A DNA stretch of 64,000 bases from Paenibacillus ginsengarvi (GCF_003626695.1 NZ_RBAH01000031.1:36604-100603); one strand, 5' to 3'; positions 51,952 through 61,728 are shown, numbered from the stretch's first letter. Notes: generated from the sequence alone by a model not told the origin. Numbers and translations are program-made.

Positions 51952-52788
51952 ATGCCGGAGAAATATACAATGCGCCCGAGCCGGGTGCTGGAAAAGCTTA
52001 GAAAAGGCGAGGTCGCCTATGCGACCAAATTGAATCTTGGAGATGCGAGAGCCGCCGAAATCGCGGCCATGAGCGGATTCGATTGCATCTGGACCGATAT
52101 GGAGCATGTCCCGAACGACTGGTCCGCCGTCGAGAAGCAAATTCTCGCCGCCAAGGCGCACGGCGTCGATACGGTCGTCCGCGTCGCGCGCGGCAGCTAC
52201 AGCGATCTGGTGCGCCCGCTCGAGATGGACGCCACGGCCGTTATGGTGCCGCATATTATGAGCCTGAGCGATGCGAAATCGGTCGTTCGCTGCACGAAGT
52301 TTTACCCGCTCGGCATGAGACCCGTTGACGGCGGCAATGCGGACGGAGCTTATTGCAACATCGAGCTTGCCGATTATTTGCAGCAGGCGAATGCGGAGCG
52401 GTTCAACATTTTGCAGATCGAGGACGTCGAGCCGCTGGACGAATTGGAGGACATTATCGCACTTCCCGGACTGGATATGATCTTTTTCGGACCAGGCGAT
52501 TTCAGCCAGTCGATCGGGGCGCCGGGGCAGATGGATCACCCGCTCATCGGCGAAACGCGCAAACGGATCGCAGAGCTGGCGGCGAAACACGGCAAATTCG
52601 CGGGCACCGTTGGTTCGACGGCGAGCAGCGAGGAACTGATCGCAATGGGCTACCGTTTTATTAGCGTAGGCGCAGACGTCGTAGCATTGAGCCAATATTT
52701 TCGCAATATCGTTCGCGAGCTGCACAAGCAGGAGGAGATTCGCGTGAACGGCGTCTATGCGGACCGGAAGGAGAAGGTGTCGCCATGA
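51952..52788 (+). CDS. HpcH/HpaI-type class II aldolase
   Basis: A 278-residue metal-dependent aldolase that cleaves 2-keto-3-deoxy sugar acids to pyruvate and an aldehyde. FDCIWTDMEHVPNDW gives the Glu/His region, VRVARGSYSDLVRPLEMDA the substrate Arg, and ILQIEDVEPLDELEDII and FFGPGDFSQSIGAPG the metal Glu and Asp. These match the family in order. The ATG at 51952 follows AAAGGGAGG. It overlaps the next gene by four bases. With the oxidoreductases around it, it suggests a non-phosphorylated deoxy-sugar-acid route. Confidence 0.88.
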   Translation: MPEKYTMRPSRVLEKLRKGEVAYATKLNLGDARAAEIAAMSGFDCIWTDMEHVPNDWSAVEKQILAAKAHGVDTVVRVARGSYSDLVRPLEMDATAVMVPHIMSLSDAKSVVRCTKFYPLGMRPVDGGNADGAYCNIELADYLQQANAERFNILQIEDVEPLDELEDIIALPGLDMIFFGPGDFSQSIGAPGQMDHPLIGETRKRIAELAAKHGKFAGTVGSTASSEELIAMGYRFISVGADVVALSQYFRNIVRELHKQEEIRVNGVYADRKEKVSP

Positions 52789-53573
52789 GCCGGAACGTTC
52801 TGCAATCGTTTTCGCTGGAAGGCAAGGTGGCGCTCGTCACCGGCGGCGCCGGCTTGTACGGCCGCCAAATCGCCATGGCGCTGGCCCAGGCTGGAGCCGT
52901 TACGAATATGACCTCGCGCAATCGCGAACAGCTGCCGGAGCTTGTGCAGAGCTTTGCGGACGAAGGGGTCTCCGTTCAGGCACACTGCTTCGATCAGGAG
53001 AGCGAGGAATCGGTACTGGCGCTGCGCGACCGGATGATGGCGGAGCACGGCCGTATCGACATTCTCGTCAACAATGCGGTGGCACGGACGATGAGCTCCT
53101 GGGACGATCCGCTCGAAGCGTTCGACAAAAGCATGCGCATCAACGCGTCGGGCTTATTCGCCGTGACCCGGGCGTTCGGAGATAGGATGGCCGAACAGGG
53201 TTCCGGCTCGATTATTAACATCGGCTCCATTCAGGGTATGGTCGGGCCGGACGGCTCGCTTTATAAAGATATGGGCTTCCACGGATTCGTGCCGGACTAT
53301 TTTTTCCATAAAGGCGGCATGCTCAACTTCACCCGGTTCGTAGCGAGCTATTACGGTCCGAAAAATGTCCGCTGCAACTGTCTCAGCCCCGGCGGACTCG
53401 CTTCGCACCGGACGCCGCAGACGTTTGTGGAGCGGTATTCGGAGCGGACGCTGCTTGGCAGAATGGCCGGCGATACGGATCTGATGGGGAGTATCGTGTT
53501 TCTCGCTTCCGACGCCTCGGCGTACGTGACGGGCGCGAACCTGATGGTGGACGGCGGATATACGGCCAAATAG
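52785..53573 (+). CDS. Short-chain dehydrogenase/reductase
   Basis: A 262-residue SDR enzyme. KVALVTGGAGLYGRQIAMAL is the TGxxxGxG cofactor motif and DILVNNAVA the NNAG-type strand. The catalytic Ser lies in INIGSIQGMV. The catalytic YxxxK appears as FFHKGGMLNFTRFVASYYG, in which the Tyr position is Phe before HK, so the Tyr may be the YF just upstream. LSPGGLASHRTPQ and the late YVTGANLMVDGGYTAK complete the fold. The start ATG 52785 overlaps the aldolase stop. The changed Tyr position deserves attention. Confidence 0.88.
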   Translation: MSRNVLQSFSLEGKVALVTGGAGLYGRQIAMALAQAGAVTNMTSRNREQLPELVQSFADEGVSVQAHCFDQESEESVLALRDRMMAEHGRIDILVNNAVARTMSSWDDPLEAFDKSMRINASGLFAVTRAFGDRMAEQGSGSIINIGSIQGMVGPDGSLYKDMGFHGFVPDYFFHKGGMLNFTRFVASYYGPKNVRCNCLSPGGLASHRTPQTFVERYSERTLLGRMAGDTDLMGSIVFLASDASAYVTGANLMVDGGYTAK

Positions 53574-53625
53574 GCCTAAGAAGCGGACGAACGCAGGGTG
53601 AACACCTGATAAAGGAGAATGAACT

Positions 53626-54573
53626 ATGCCCAATCAGATTATGCCATCGGAGGCGGGCACCGACCTCTTGTCGAAATTGACGCTGGGAACCGTGCAGCTC
53701 GGCATTCCCTACGGCATTCATAACCGCAGCGGGATGCCTTCGGAGGAGAGCAGCTTCGAGCTGCTGCAGCTGGCGTGGGAAGGCGGGGTCACCTCGTATG
53801 ATACGGCGGCCGCCTACGGCGAATCGGAATCGCTGCTCGGCCGTTTTTTTCACGGCAAGCAATCGCTAGTCACGACCAAAATTCATTTGCGGCCGGAGCC
53901 GGGAGCAACCGGCACGGAGATCGAGCGGGCGATGCGCGAACGTGTGGAAAGCTCGCTTGAGCGGCTTCAGCTTTCCTCCGTCCCGATTTTGATGCTGCAT
54001 AATACGGATGTGATGGAGACGTTCGGCGGGCCGATAACGGCTTCGTTCGAGGCGTTAAAGCGCGATGGCTTGATCGCGAAGGCGGGCATTTCCGTTTCGC
54101 AGAACACGCCGGACGAATACCGCTCGTTATGGCCTTACTTGCAAAACGATACGTACGAGGCGGTGCAGCTTCCGATGAACGTGCTCGATCACCGTCCGCT
54201 GCGTAACGGCTGTGTATCCATGCTTGCGGAGGCGGGCAAAACCGTATTCGTCCGCAGCCTGTTTCTGCAAGGGCTCCTGTATATGAAGGACGAGGATCTT
54301 CCTCCCCGGCTTGGGGCGGCGCAGGAGCCGCTTGCGAAACTGCGGGCTTTATCGGAGAAATACGGAGTTTCGCTTCCGCAGCTTGCGGTGTCGTTCATCC
54401 GCGATCTGGACGGGGTGAACAGCCTTGTCATTGGGGCGGAAACGAAAGACCAGGTGCGGGACAATATCGCCCTTGTCGAAGGGCCGTCGATTCCGGAAGC
54501 CATGCGGGAAGAGATTGCAGTCGCATTCGCGGACGTCCCGGAGCAGGTAATTACGCCAATCATGTGGAAGTAA
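53626..54573 (+). CDS. Aldo/keto reductase
   Basis: A 315-residue NADPH-linked reductase with an (alpha/beta)8 barrel. KLTLGTVQLGIPYG is the first strand, SYDTAAAYGESESLLGRFF carries catalytic Asp and Tyr, VTTKIHLRPEP holds the Lys, and VPILMLHNTD the His. GVNSLVIGAETKDQVRDNI is the C-terminal cofactor loop. All four catalytic residues appear present. The ATG at 53626 follows GGAGAATG. It is probably the last enzyme of the 50.9-54.6 kb operon; the substrate is likely a sugar or its aldehyde. Confidence 0.88.
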   Translation: MPNQIMPSEAGTDLLSKLTLGTVQLGIPYGIHNRSGMPSEESSFELLQLAWEGGVTSYDTAAAYGESESLLGRFFHGKQSLVTTKIHLRPEPGATGTEIERAMRERVESSLERLQLSSVPILMLHNTDVMETFGGPITASFEALKRDGLIAKAGISVSQNTPDEYRSLWPYLQNDTYEAVQLPMNVLDHRPLRNGCVSMLAEAGKTVFVRSLFLQGLLYMKDEDLPPRLGAAQEPLAKLRALSEKYGVSLPQLAVSFIRDLDGVNSLVIGAETKDQVRDNIALVEGPSIPEAMREEIAVAFADVPEQVITPIMWK

Positions 54574-54665
54574 AACAAACAAGATTCGACGAATTCCGGC
54601 AGCGACTCGCTGGAAGGCAAGGAAGGCTTAAAAGTGGACAAACAGAGGGAAGGGGAGGAAAGCCG

Positions 54666-56966
54666 ATGAACCTATACCGCATTGGGATTCGCCGTTTTCA
54701 CGACACGACGCTTGCGAAAAAGATGTGGCTGTCCGTCGCTTTCGTTTCGCTGCTCACATTGACGACTTTTGCCATCTTGTCGTCGACCCAGATCAAGATG
54801 CTCATTACGAAGCGCGAAGGCAAAGTAATGGTGCAGCAGATCGAATATTACACGACCAGCATCAATCACTATTTCCAGAACATCCAGAAGTCCGCCCAGG
54901 TGCTGCTATACAGCCCGGACATTCAAGAGAAGTTCAGCGGCGACATGTCCCAGCTGAGCGGCTCCGAGCGGATTCGGGCCTACAACGAAGTGTACAACCA
55001 GCTGCACCGGATGTGGGATAATTTGTACGGAATCGACGCGATCTATTTGATCGACCGGTACCAGAACGTGTTCAAAATCAGCGTAGAGGACGCGAATATG
55101 CCGACGTTCCTCACCGGCGAGGAATTCGCGCGGCAGGGGTGGTACGACCGGCTCGGCAAATCGGACGGCTCCTCCTACTGGTCCTTCGTTAAGTGGGATG
55201 ATCGAAGAGCGTCGATCATGATGTTTAACGCGATGTACAATAAATCCGATTTGTCGCTTATCGGCCATCTGGTCATCTCGGTGTCGCCGGTCGTGTTCGA
55301 CGGCTTCCTGTCGGCGCTTGATATGGGAGATGGGACGAACAGCATCGTCGACTCTTCGGGAATCGCTTACACTTCAGGCCGCGGCATCGCTTCCGGCTCT
55401 CCCGTCGACTTGTCGGCTTTGACCGGCGAGGAGGGGTATACGTTCGTCGAACGCGGCGGAGAGCCCTACATGGTCGCTTACGCCAAAAACAAACTGACTG
55501 GCTGGACGTTCGTACACTCCATACCGCAGCGCATCGTGCTGAAAGATTTGAAAAACGTCAATACGCTGTGGCTGTTCTTCCTGTTCGTTTCGATCCTGCT
55601 TATGACCGTCGTTTCGGCTTTCCTGCTCCGTACGATTACGGGGCCGCTTCGCAAGCTGGTGAAGCTCGTCCGCGAAGTGGAACGCGGCAAACTGAGCGGG
55701 CGGTTCCGTGTGCAGTACAAGGATGAGCTCGGCAAGCTCGGGCACGCCTTCAACCATATGCTCGACAAGCTGGAGGAGGGCATTCCGCTCATCCGAGAGA
55801 AGCTGATCCGTTCACTGCTCGAGCGCCATATGAGCGAGGAGGAGCTTCGGGAATACGAGCGGAAGCTCGACTTTCGTTTCGAGCGGCCGTTTTTCCAGGT
55901 GATGCTGCTGTATGTACGCGAGCCCGAACCCGGTAATGAAAACGTTTTACAGGCGGCGGAAACGGCCGTGCGCGAGTTGGAGCAGCACGGAGGCATCATT
56001 ACCGATCGTCTGGCGGCGAACCAATTTTGCCTCATCTTGAATTGTCCCGAGAATGAGGCGCTGGCACTGCTGGAAGGGCTTATGGAGCAGTTACGGGGCG
56101 AGTGCGACCTCACCCCGTACGCCTTTGTCGGCAGCGGTTACGACAGTATTCAATTTGTCAAAAACTCGTTCGAGGAAGCGAAAACGCTGCTCAAATACCG
56201 GATCAGCGACCGGATGGAAGCGGAGCCGTCCGTCTTTTTTACCGGAGACGCCTGGGAACACCAATATCCCGACTCGTTCGAAAACCGGATGTTGTATTAT
56301 TTGGACGAAGGCGATTTCGACATGTGCGCGGCCGTTATGGAAGAATTGATCGCCCTGATCCGTATGAAGCCGATTGCCCCTCCGGTGATGAATACGTTTC
56401 TGACGGCGCTTCATAATCATCTGAACAAACAGCTGATCCAATTCGGCGACGAGGAGAGCCGGCTGGACACGGACTGGCTCGGCAAACTGGACCGGCGCCT
56501 GTCGCTGGAGCCGTTCGAGAAAAACGGAAGGGACTTCGTCGCGCTCGCGCGCAGACGGCTCGGTCCGCTGCTTCAGAAGCGGGTCAAGCTGAGCCCGAAT
56601 ATCGAGAGAGGGGTTCATCTCGTTCGGGAGCAGTACGGCAATCCGAACCTCAGTGTCGATTATGCGGCAAGGCTGCTCGGTTTGAACGCAAACTACTTCA
56701 GCCAGCTGTTCAAAAAAGAAGTCGGGGTTGGCTTCGCCGAATACGTCGGCGGATTGCGGATGGAGCAGGCGCAGAAGCTGCTCCGCGAAACGCCGCTGAA
56801 AATCAAAGAGGTGGCCGACAAGGTCGGCTTCGCCGATTCGCATTACTTCGGCGTCTGGTTCAAGGACAATACCGGCTTGACGCCCTCTCAATTCCGCAAA
56901 GGCAGTCCGCTCAAGGAGCAACTTCCGCAGACGGATTCGCCGCAAGGCCGGACATCGGTTCATTAG
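54666..56966 (+). CDS. Membrane-embedded AraC-family sensor-regulator
   Basis: A 766-residue single-protein sensor. Membrane segments at about residues 20-39 and 301-321 flank an extracytoplasmic Cache-like domain. A HAMP-like linker follows (TGPLRKLVKLVREVERG). A middle region of about 220 residues is cytoplasmic. The C-terminal 100 residues are an AraC double helix-turn-helix (LSVDYAARLLGLNANYFSQL, then IKEVADKVGFADSHYFGVWF). It senses outside the cell and binds DNA directly, without a kinase. The ATG at 54666 follows GGGGAGGAA. It lies upstream of the ABC permease genes and probably activates them. Confidence 0.9.
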   Translation: MNLYRIGIRRFHDTTLAKKMWLSVAFVSLLTLTTFAILSSTQIKMLITKREGKVMVQQIEYYTTSINHYFQNIQKSAQVLLYSPDIQEKFSGDMSQLSGSERIRAYNEVYNQLHRMWDNLYGIDAIYLIDRYQNVFKISVEDANMPTFLTGEEFARQGWYDRLGKSDGSSYWSFVKWDDRRASIMMFNAMYNKSDLSLIGHLVISVSPVVFDGFLSALDMGDGTNSIVDSSGIAYTSGRGIASGSPVDLSALTGEEGYTFVERGGEPYMVAYAKNKLTGWTFVHSIPQRIVLKDLKNVNTLWLFFLFVSILLMTVVSAFLLRTITGPLRKLVKLVREVERGKLSGRFRVQYKDELGKLGHAFNHMLDKLEEGIPLIREKLIRSLLERHMSEEELREYERKLDFRFERPFFQVMLLYVREPEPGNENVLQAAETAVRELEQHGGIITDRLAANQFCLILNCPENEALALLEGLMEQLRGECDLTPYAFVGSGYDSIQFVKNSFEEAKTLLKYRISDRMEAEPSVFFTGDAWEHQYPDSFENRMLYYLDEGDFDMCAAVMEELIALIRMKPIAPPVMNTFLTALHNHLNKQLIQFGDEESRLDTDWLGKLDRRLSLEPFEKNGRDFVALARRRLGPLLQKRVKLSPNIERGVHLVREQYGNPNLSVDYAARLLGLNANYFSQLFKKEVGVGFAEYVGGLRMEQAQKLLRETPLKIKEVADKVGFADSHYFGVWFKDNTGLTPSQFRKGSPLKEQLPQTDSPQGRTSVH

Positions 56967-57098
56967 GTAGGCGATCAGAGGAATCCCCCCGATACCTGAC
57001 GATTTTCACCTACCGTCTCCCTTCGGTTCCGTGCTACGCTCCAATGGCAAGCAAGGTTTCGCTTGCCAAAGCTACGTAGAAGATCAGGAGGGACGACG

Positions 57099-57980
57099 AT
57101 GGGGAAATTTTGGAACTTGAAGTTCCGACGAGAACTAAGCGGCTGGCTGTTCGTGTTGCCCATGCTGCTTTTTTTTGCTTCCTTTGTGGTGTATCCGATT
57201 TTGTCCTCAGTTTGGGGCAGCTTGTACGCGTTCGATTATGCCGGCTACACGTTTGCGGGACTTGACAATTACAAGCAGCTGCTCGGGGATTCTTTGTTCT
57301 GGAAAGCGGTGTGGAACACAATCGTATTCGTGCTGTACTTGGTGCCGTCGATCACGTTTTTGGCTTTGTTTCTGGCGGCTCTTATACACCGGTATCCGCA
57401 GAAGATGCAGTCTTTTTTCAAGGCGGCCTTTTATGTACCCGGCGTTACCTCAATCGTCAGCCTGGCGATGGTATGGGAGTATATGTACAACAACCAGTTC
57501 GGACTCGGCAACTATTTGCTGAAGCGGTTCGGCTTGCCGCCCGTTAATTTTCTCGGTTCCGAATACGCTTACACGTCGCTTGCGCTCATTTTGGTGACAA
57601 TATCGCTCGGAGCTTCGCTGGTTGTGTTTTCCGCCGCGCTCGGCGGCATTCCGAAAGATTTGTACGAATCCGCTTCGCTGGACGGAGCGACCGGGACGCA
57701 GACGTTTTTCCGCATTACGCTCCCGATGCTGAAGCCGTCGGTGCTGTACGTCGTCGTTACGTCGACGATTGGCGCCTTCCAGGTGTTCGCGATCATTTTG
57801 CTCATGACCGGGGGAGGACCGGCTTACAAAACGACGACGATTTTAATGCTCATTTACCGGGAAGCATTCATTAATATGAATTTCGGCATTGCCAACGCCA
57901 TGGGCATCATGCTCTGTCTGCTCATTTGCCTGATCGCGTTCCTCCAATTCAAACTGCTCAAATCCGACGTGGAATATTGA
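57099..57980 (+). CDS. ABC sugar transporter permease (MalF type)
   Basis: A 293-residue inner-membrane permease with six segments, from GWLFVLPMLLFFASFVVYPI to the C-terminal IMLCLLICLIAFLQF. The EAA loop is YESASLDGATGTQTFFRITL followed by PMLKPSVL, the site that contacts the ATPase. It pairs with the next gene, 16 bases downstream. The ATPase is not encoded nearby, as is usual for this group, which shares an MsmX-type ATPase. The ATG at 57099 follows AGGAGGG. Confidence 0.92.
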   Translation: MGKFWNLKFRRELSGWLFVLPMLLFFASFVVYPILSSVWGSLYAFDYAGYTFAGLDNYKQLLGDSLFWKAVWNTIVFVLYLVPSITFLALFLAALIHRYPQKMQSFFKAAFYVPGVTSIVSLAMVWEYMYNNQFGLGNYLLKRFGLPPVNFLGSEYAYTSLALILVTISLGASLVVFSAALGGIPKDLYESASLDGATGTQTFFRITLPMLKPSVLYVVVTSTIGAFQVFAIILLMTGGGPAYKTTTILMLIYREAFINMNFGIANAMGIMLCLLICLIAFLQFKLLKSDVEY

Positions 57981-57996
57981 AGGGGGCGTACGCGAC

Positions 57997-58824
57997 ATGA
58001 TCCGAAAAATACCGGTTTTTGCAGGAAACGTCGTTTTGTGGGCAAGCACGCTGTTCTTTTTGTGGCCGATGTATTGGATGCTGGTCGGTTCGTTCAAACA
58101 GCTTAAGGTGGCGCTGCAAATTCCGCCGGAATGGTTTCCGAAGCAGCCGACACTCGAAAATTTCAGCATTCTTGTGTTTGATTTTCCGCTGCTGCGCTGG
58201 CTGTACAACAGCATGTTCATCTCCGTCGCCGCTACGCTGCTCGTCGTCGTCGTCAGTGCGCTTGCCGCTTACGCCTTCGCCAAAGTGCCGTTCAAAGGGT
58301 CAAAATGGCTGTTTGCGGCGATGATCGCTTCGATGTCGATACCGCATACGGTGCTGCTCATTCCGCTGTTCCAGATGATGAACAAGCTGGGCCTGACGAA
58401 CACGTTGTGGGGCGTGCTGCTGCCGCTCGTCGGCTGGCCGTTCGGCGTCTTCCTGCTCAAGCAGTTCATGTCGACGCTGCCCGGCGCTTTGATCGAGGCG
58501 GCGAAGATCGACGGCTGCAACCAGTGGCAGACGTTCTCGCGGGTTATGCTCCCGCTGGCCAAACCGGGCCTCGCCGTACTCGGCATCTTCACGTTCGTCA
58601 ACTCGTGGAACGACTATGTGTGGCAGGTAGTCATGTTGAAGGACAAAATGATGTATACGCTGCCCGTCGGCGTAAAAATCGCGAGACAAGTGCAGGAGGT
58701 CGATATCAATTACGGCGTGGCGATGGCCGGCGCCTTGTGCGCGACGCTGCCGGTGCTGCTCGTGTTCCTGTTCTTCCAGCGGTTTTTCACGCAGGGCATC
58801 ACGTTCGGCGCTTTGAAGGGGTAA
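57997..58824 (+). CDS. ABC sugar transporter permease (MalG type)
   Basis: A 275-residue permease partner with six segments, starting VLWASTLFFLWPMYWMLVGS. The EAA loop is IEAAKIDGCNQWQTFSRVML, then PLAKPGLAV. The ending FFQRFFTQGITFGALKG is typical of MalG-type proteins. The ATG at 57997 follows AGGGGG. It forms a heterodimer with the preceding protein; the likely binding protein is at 60235. Confidence 0.92.
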   Translation: MIRKIPVFAGNVVLWASTLFFLWPMYWMLVGSFKQLKVALQIPPEWFPKQPTLENFSILVFDFPLLRWLYNSMFISVAATLLVVVVSALAAYAFAKVPFKGSKWLFAAMIASMSIPHTVLLIPLFQMMNKLGLTNTLWGVLLPLVGWPFGVFLLKQFMSTLPGALIEAAKIDGCNQWQTFSRVMLPLAKPGLAVLGIFTFVNSWNDYVWQVVMLKDKMMYTLPVGVKIARQVQEVDINYGVAMAGALCATLPVLLVFLFFQRFFTQGITFGALKG

Positions 58825-58853
58825 GACGAATCCAGGGCAAGGAGGTAGGCAAA

Positions 58854-60008
58854 ATGAGCAAAAGCCGCATTCAGGCTATCCTAAATGCAATGCTGGTTAC
58901 ACCCCGCTCAGTCATAGAGGACGGAGTGGTGCTGATCGAAGATGAACGGATTGCGGACTGCGGTCCGAAGCAGGCGGTGACGATTCCCGAAGACGCGGCG
59001 GTGATCGACGCCGCAGGCCGGTACGTCGGGCCGGGTTTTATCGATATTCACTGTCACGGCGGAGGAGGCTTCTGGTCATGGGAGGAGCCGTATTTGTTCG
59101 CCATGTCCCATCTGAGGCATGGCACGACCGCGATCTTGCCGACGCTCGTTTACAACCAGAGCCGGGAGGACATGCTGGAGGGCGTGCGCAACATATTGCA
59201 GGTCGGCAGCCGGCCCTACAGCTCAGCCATCGCCGGCATTCATATGGAAGGGCCGTTTATCAATCCGAAGTACGGGGCGATTACGTCGCCGATTCGCCCG
59301 GTGGAACCGGACGAATACGGGGAGCTGCTGGCGCTGGCCGGCGATCGGATCAAAGTATGGACGCTCGCGCCGGAGCTTCCGGGACAAGCCGAATTTGCGG
59401 ATGCGGCTTCGAAGTACGGTATCACCTTGTCGGTCGGGCATTCGGAAGCCGACGCGGATACGATTTTCTCGTTCGTCCGCAAAGGGCTGCAGATCGGCTG
59501 CCACTGCACGAACGCTACGGGAACGACCCCGTCTCCTTCCCGCTACGGGGGAACGAGGGAAGTCGGCGTCGACGAAGCGGTGCTCGTCCATGACGATCTG
59601 TACGCCGAGGTGATTCCCGACGCGAAGGGCTTGCACGTGCGGCCGTTGATGTGCCGGCTGATCCACAAGACGAAAGGAACGGACCGCGTCATCATCATTA
59701 CCGATGCGATCGACGAAGCCGGACTTCCGGCCGGTGAAGGCGATATGTACGAGGACGTGCGCTTCATCGAAGGAGTCGGCTTGTCCGGGAGCCGGCTGAC
59801 GATGGACCGGGCGGTGCGCAATATGATGCGCCATACCGGAGCGGGCATCGTGGACGCCTTCATTATGGCCTCGCTGAATCCGGCTAAGGTGCTGAAGCTG
59901 GACAGCGAGATGGGCAGCCTGGAAAAGGGGAAGCTGGCGAATCTCGTCATCGTTTCCGAATCGATTGAGGTGGATCGGGTGCTGCTTCGCGGGGAAACCG
60001 TTCGTTAG
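58854..60008 (+). CDS. nagA: N-acetylglucosamine-6-phosphate deacetylase-like amidohydrolase
   Basis: A 384-residue metal amidohydrolase. The metal ligands are visible in DIHCHGGGGFWSW, in IHMEGPFINPKYG (Glu), and in LSVGHSEADADT and GCHCTNATG (His). The catalytic Asp is in IIITDAIDEAGLPAGEGDMY. NagA removes the acetyl group from GlcNAc-6-phosphate, feeding amino-sugar catabolism. The HxH-type start differs from the NGGGG form of some NagA. The ATG at 58854 follows AAGGAGGT. It follows the permease genes by 29 bases, so the imported sugar may be an N-acetyl amino sugar; this is the best clue to the substrate. Confidence 0.82.
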   Translation: MSKSRIQAILNAMLVTPRSVIEDGVVLIEDERIADCGPKQAVTIPEDAAVIDAAGRYVGPGFIDIHCHGGGGFWSWEEPYLFAMSHLRHGTTAILPTLVYNQSREDMLEGVRNILQVGSRPYSSAIAGIHMEGPFINPKYGAITSPIRPVEPDEYGELLALAGDRIKVWTLAPELPGQAEFADAASKYGITLSVGHSEADADTIFSFVRKGLQIGCHCTNATGTTPSPSRYGGTREVGVDEAVLVHDDLYAEVIPDAKGLHVRPLMCRLIHKTKGTDRVIIITDAIDEAGLPAGEGDMYEDVRFIEGVGLSGSRLTMDRAVRNMMRHTGAGIVDAFIMASLNPAKVLKLDSEMGSLEKGKLANLVIVSESIEVDRVLLRGETVR

Positions 60009-60234
60009 CCGAAACTAGGCGGACGGATGCCTATTTTGACAAGTTCTTTTTCACCGATTAAGGTTAAAATGGTAAGAATTCGCCCGGTTCTGATCAATCC
60101 AACCCAAACCTTACGAATTTAACCTTCTTTGCAGCGCTCGTTCTATGGTACTTTTGCCACATGTTCCAAGGCAGTCACGGCTTACGCAAAAGCCGCCATC
60201 AGGAACGAGACATGATTATAGGGAGGGTTTACAG

Positions 60235-61662
60235 ATGATCAATTTTGGGAGTTCCGGCAAGTGGAGCATAAGGCGTACAGTCGCTTTGCCCTTGGCGCTC
60301 GCGCTGTCCGTTTTCGCTTCCGGCTGCGGCGCCGGCTCGGGGAACGGTTCGTCCGCAGGGACCGAAGCGAAGCCCGGCCAGTCGCAAACGGCAAACGAGA
60401 AGGATGAGAAAGCCGAGCTTACGCTCTGGATGACGCAGACGGGAACGCTGAAGGCCGGACAGAAGCCGGGGGAATGGGTCAAGGAAGATTTGGTGCCCGA
60501 GTGGAATAAGCTGTACCCGAATATCAAGATCAACGTGGAGATCATTCCGTTCGACGGCATCAATGAAAAAATTACGACCGCTATCGCATCCGGTACGGCG
60601 CCGAATCTGTTGTTCGATACTCCCGTCCGCACGCTCGCTTACGCACAGATGGGAGCGCTTGCACCACTGAACGACGTCATTCCGGCAAACGATATGGAGC
60701 AGATCAAGAAAAATTCGGACGTCATGAAGATGGTGTCCGTCGGCGGAAATATCGTCACGATGCCGTATTCGGCAACCGTATCGGCGCTCATCCTGAACAA
60801 ATCGCTATGGAAGGAAGCCGGGGCGGAACAGCTGCTGCCGAAGGACGAATACCGCACGTGGACCCCGGATGAATTCAGGGCCGCGTTGAAAGCGGTTGCG
60901 AACAAAGATAAAGGTGTCTACGTCATGACCTTGTTTGCGCTGAACGAGCAGGGCGACCAGCTGTACAACAACACGATGGTCGCTTTCGGAGCGAAGCTGT
61001 TTAACGGCGATTATTCCAAATATACGGCCGGCGACAGCGCGGCCTCCGAGCAATCCCTCGCCTTCTTCAATTCGCTCGTTGCCGAAGGACTCGTTTATCC
61101 GCATCCGGAGACGATTTCCGCGGTCAATGCGCTCGATTACTGGAAGCAGCGCAAGAACGGTATCGTCGTAGCAGGCACGTCGCATGCGGATTTGGTCAAA
61201 AACGGGCTGAAGGACGGCTCCGTCATCGGACCGCACGAATATATGTACGTCAACTACCCGTCACCGACCAAAGGCCAATCCGCGCTCAAAATGGAATTCG
61301 GCTTCGGCGTCGTGTTTAAAAACAAAGACGCCTTGAAGGAGAAATGGGCGAAAAAGTTTTTGTACTGGTCGCAAACGCAAAACCAGATTTATTCCGAGGC
61401 GACCAAGGCGTTCAACCCGTTCGGAACGGCGCCGAACTGGACGAAGGACGATCCCGAGCTGCAGTTCCTGTTCAAGCTGACGACCAAAGCGAAAGAATGG
61501 CCGGTCGTCGATCCGGGCTGGGGCATTAAAGGGTATCCGGAAATGCGCGCCGCGATGTTCCCGGAAATCCAACGGATGTTTATTAAGGAAGCGACGCCGA
61601 AGCAAACGATGGACAACATATCGAAGAAGTTCAACGACGTTATTAAGAAATACAACAAATAA
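60235..61662 (+). CDS. Extracellular solute-binding lipoprotein
   Basis: A 475-residue sugar-binding lipoprotein with signal peptide and lipobox SGC (Cys31). LWMTQTGTLKAGQKPGEW and WNKLYPNIKINVEIIPFDGI open the first lobe; YMYVNYPSPTKGQSALKMEF lies in the second. It is the probable binding protein for the permeases at 57099 and 57997. The ATG at 60235 follows AGGGAGGG. A 227-base gap with a TTGACA at 60036-60041 separates it from the deacetylase gene, so it can be transcribed separately and more strongly. Confidence 0.88.
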   Translation: MINFGSSGKWSIRRTVALPLALALSVFASGCGAGSGNGSSAGTEAKPGQSQTANEKDEKAELTLWMTQTGTLKAGQKPGEWVKEDLVPEWNKLYPNIKINVEIIPFDGINEKITTAIASGTAPNLLFDTPVRTLAYAQMGALAPLNDVIPANDMEQIKKNSDVMKMVSVGGNIVTMPYSATVSALILNKSLWKEAGAEQLLPKDEYRTWTPDEFRAALKAVANKDKGVYVMTLFALNEQGDQLYNNTMVAFGAKLFNGDYSKYTAGDSAASEQSLAFFNSLVAEGLVYPHPETISAVNALDYWKQRKNGIVVAGTSHADLVKNGLKDGSVIGPHEYMYVNYPSPTKGQSALKMEFGFGVVFKNKDALKEKWAKKFLYWSQTQNQIYSEATKAFNPFGTAPNWTKDDPELQFLFKLTTKAKEWPVVDPGWGIKGYPEMRAAMFPEIQRMFIKEATPKQTMDNISKKFNDVIKKYNK

Positions 61663-61680
61663 CGGTTCCGTCCCTAAGGC

Positions 61681-61728
61681 CGCGGACCGCCCGAATCGTT
61701 CCAGTTAACGATTGCCGGTGCGGTCCGC
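61681..61728. terminator. Double-stem hairpin after the binding-protein gene
   Basis: GCGGACCGC (61682-61690) pairs with GCGGTCCGC (61720-61728), with an inner AATCGTT/AACGATT stem. The next T-run is about 20 bases further on, so termination there would be imperfect. Confidence 0.6.
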
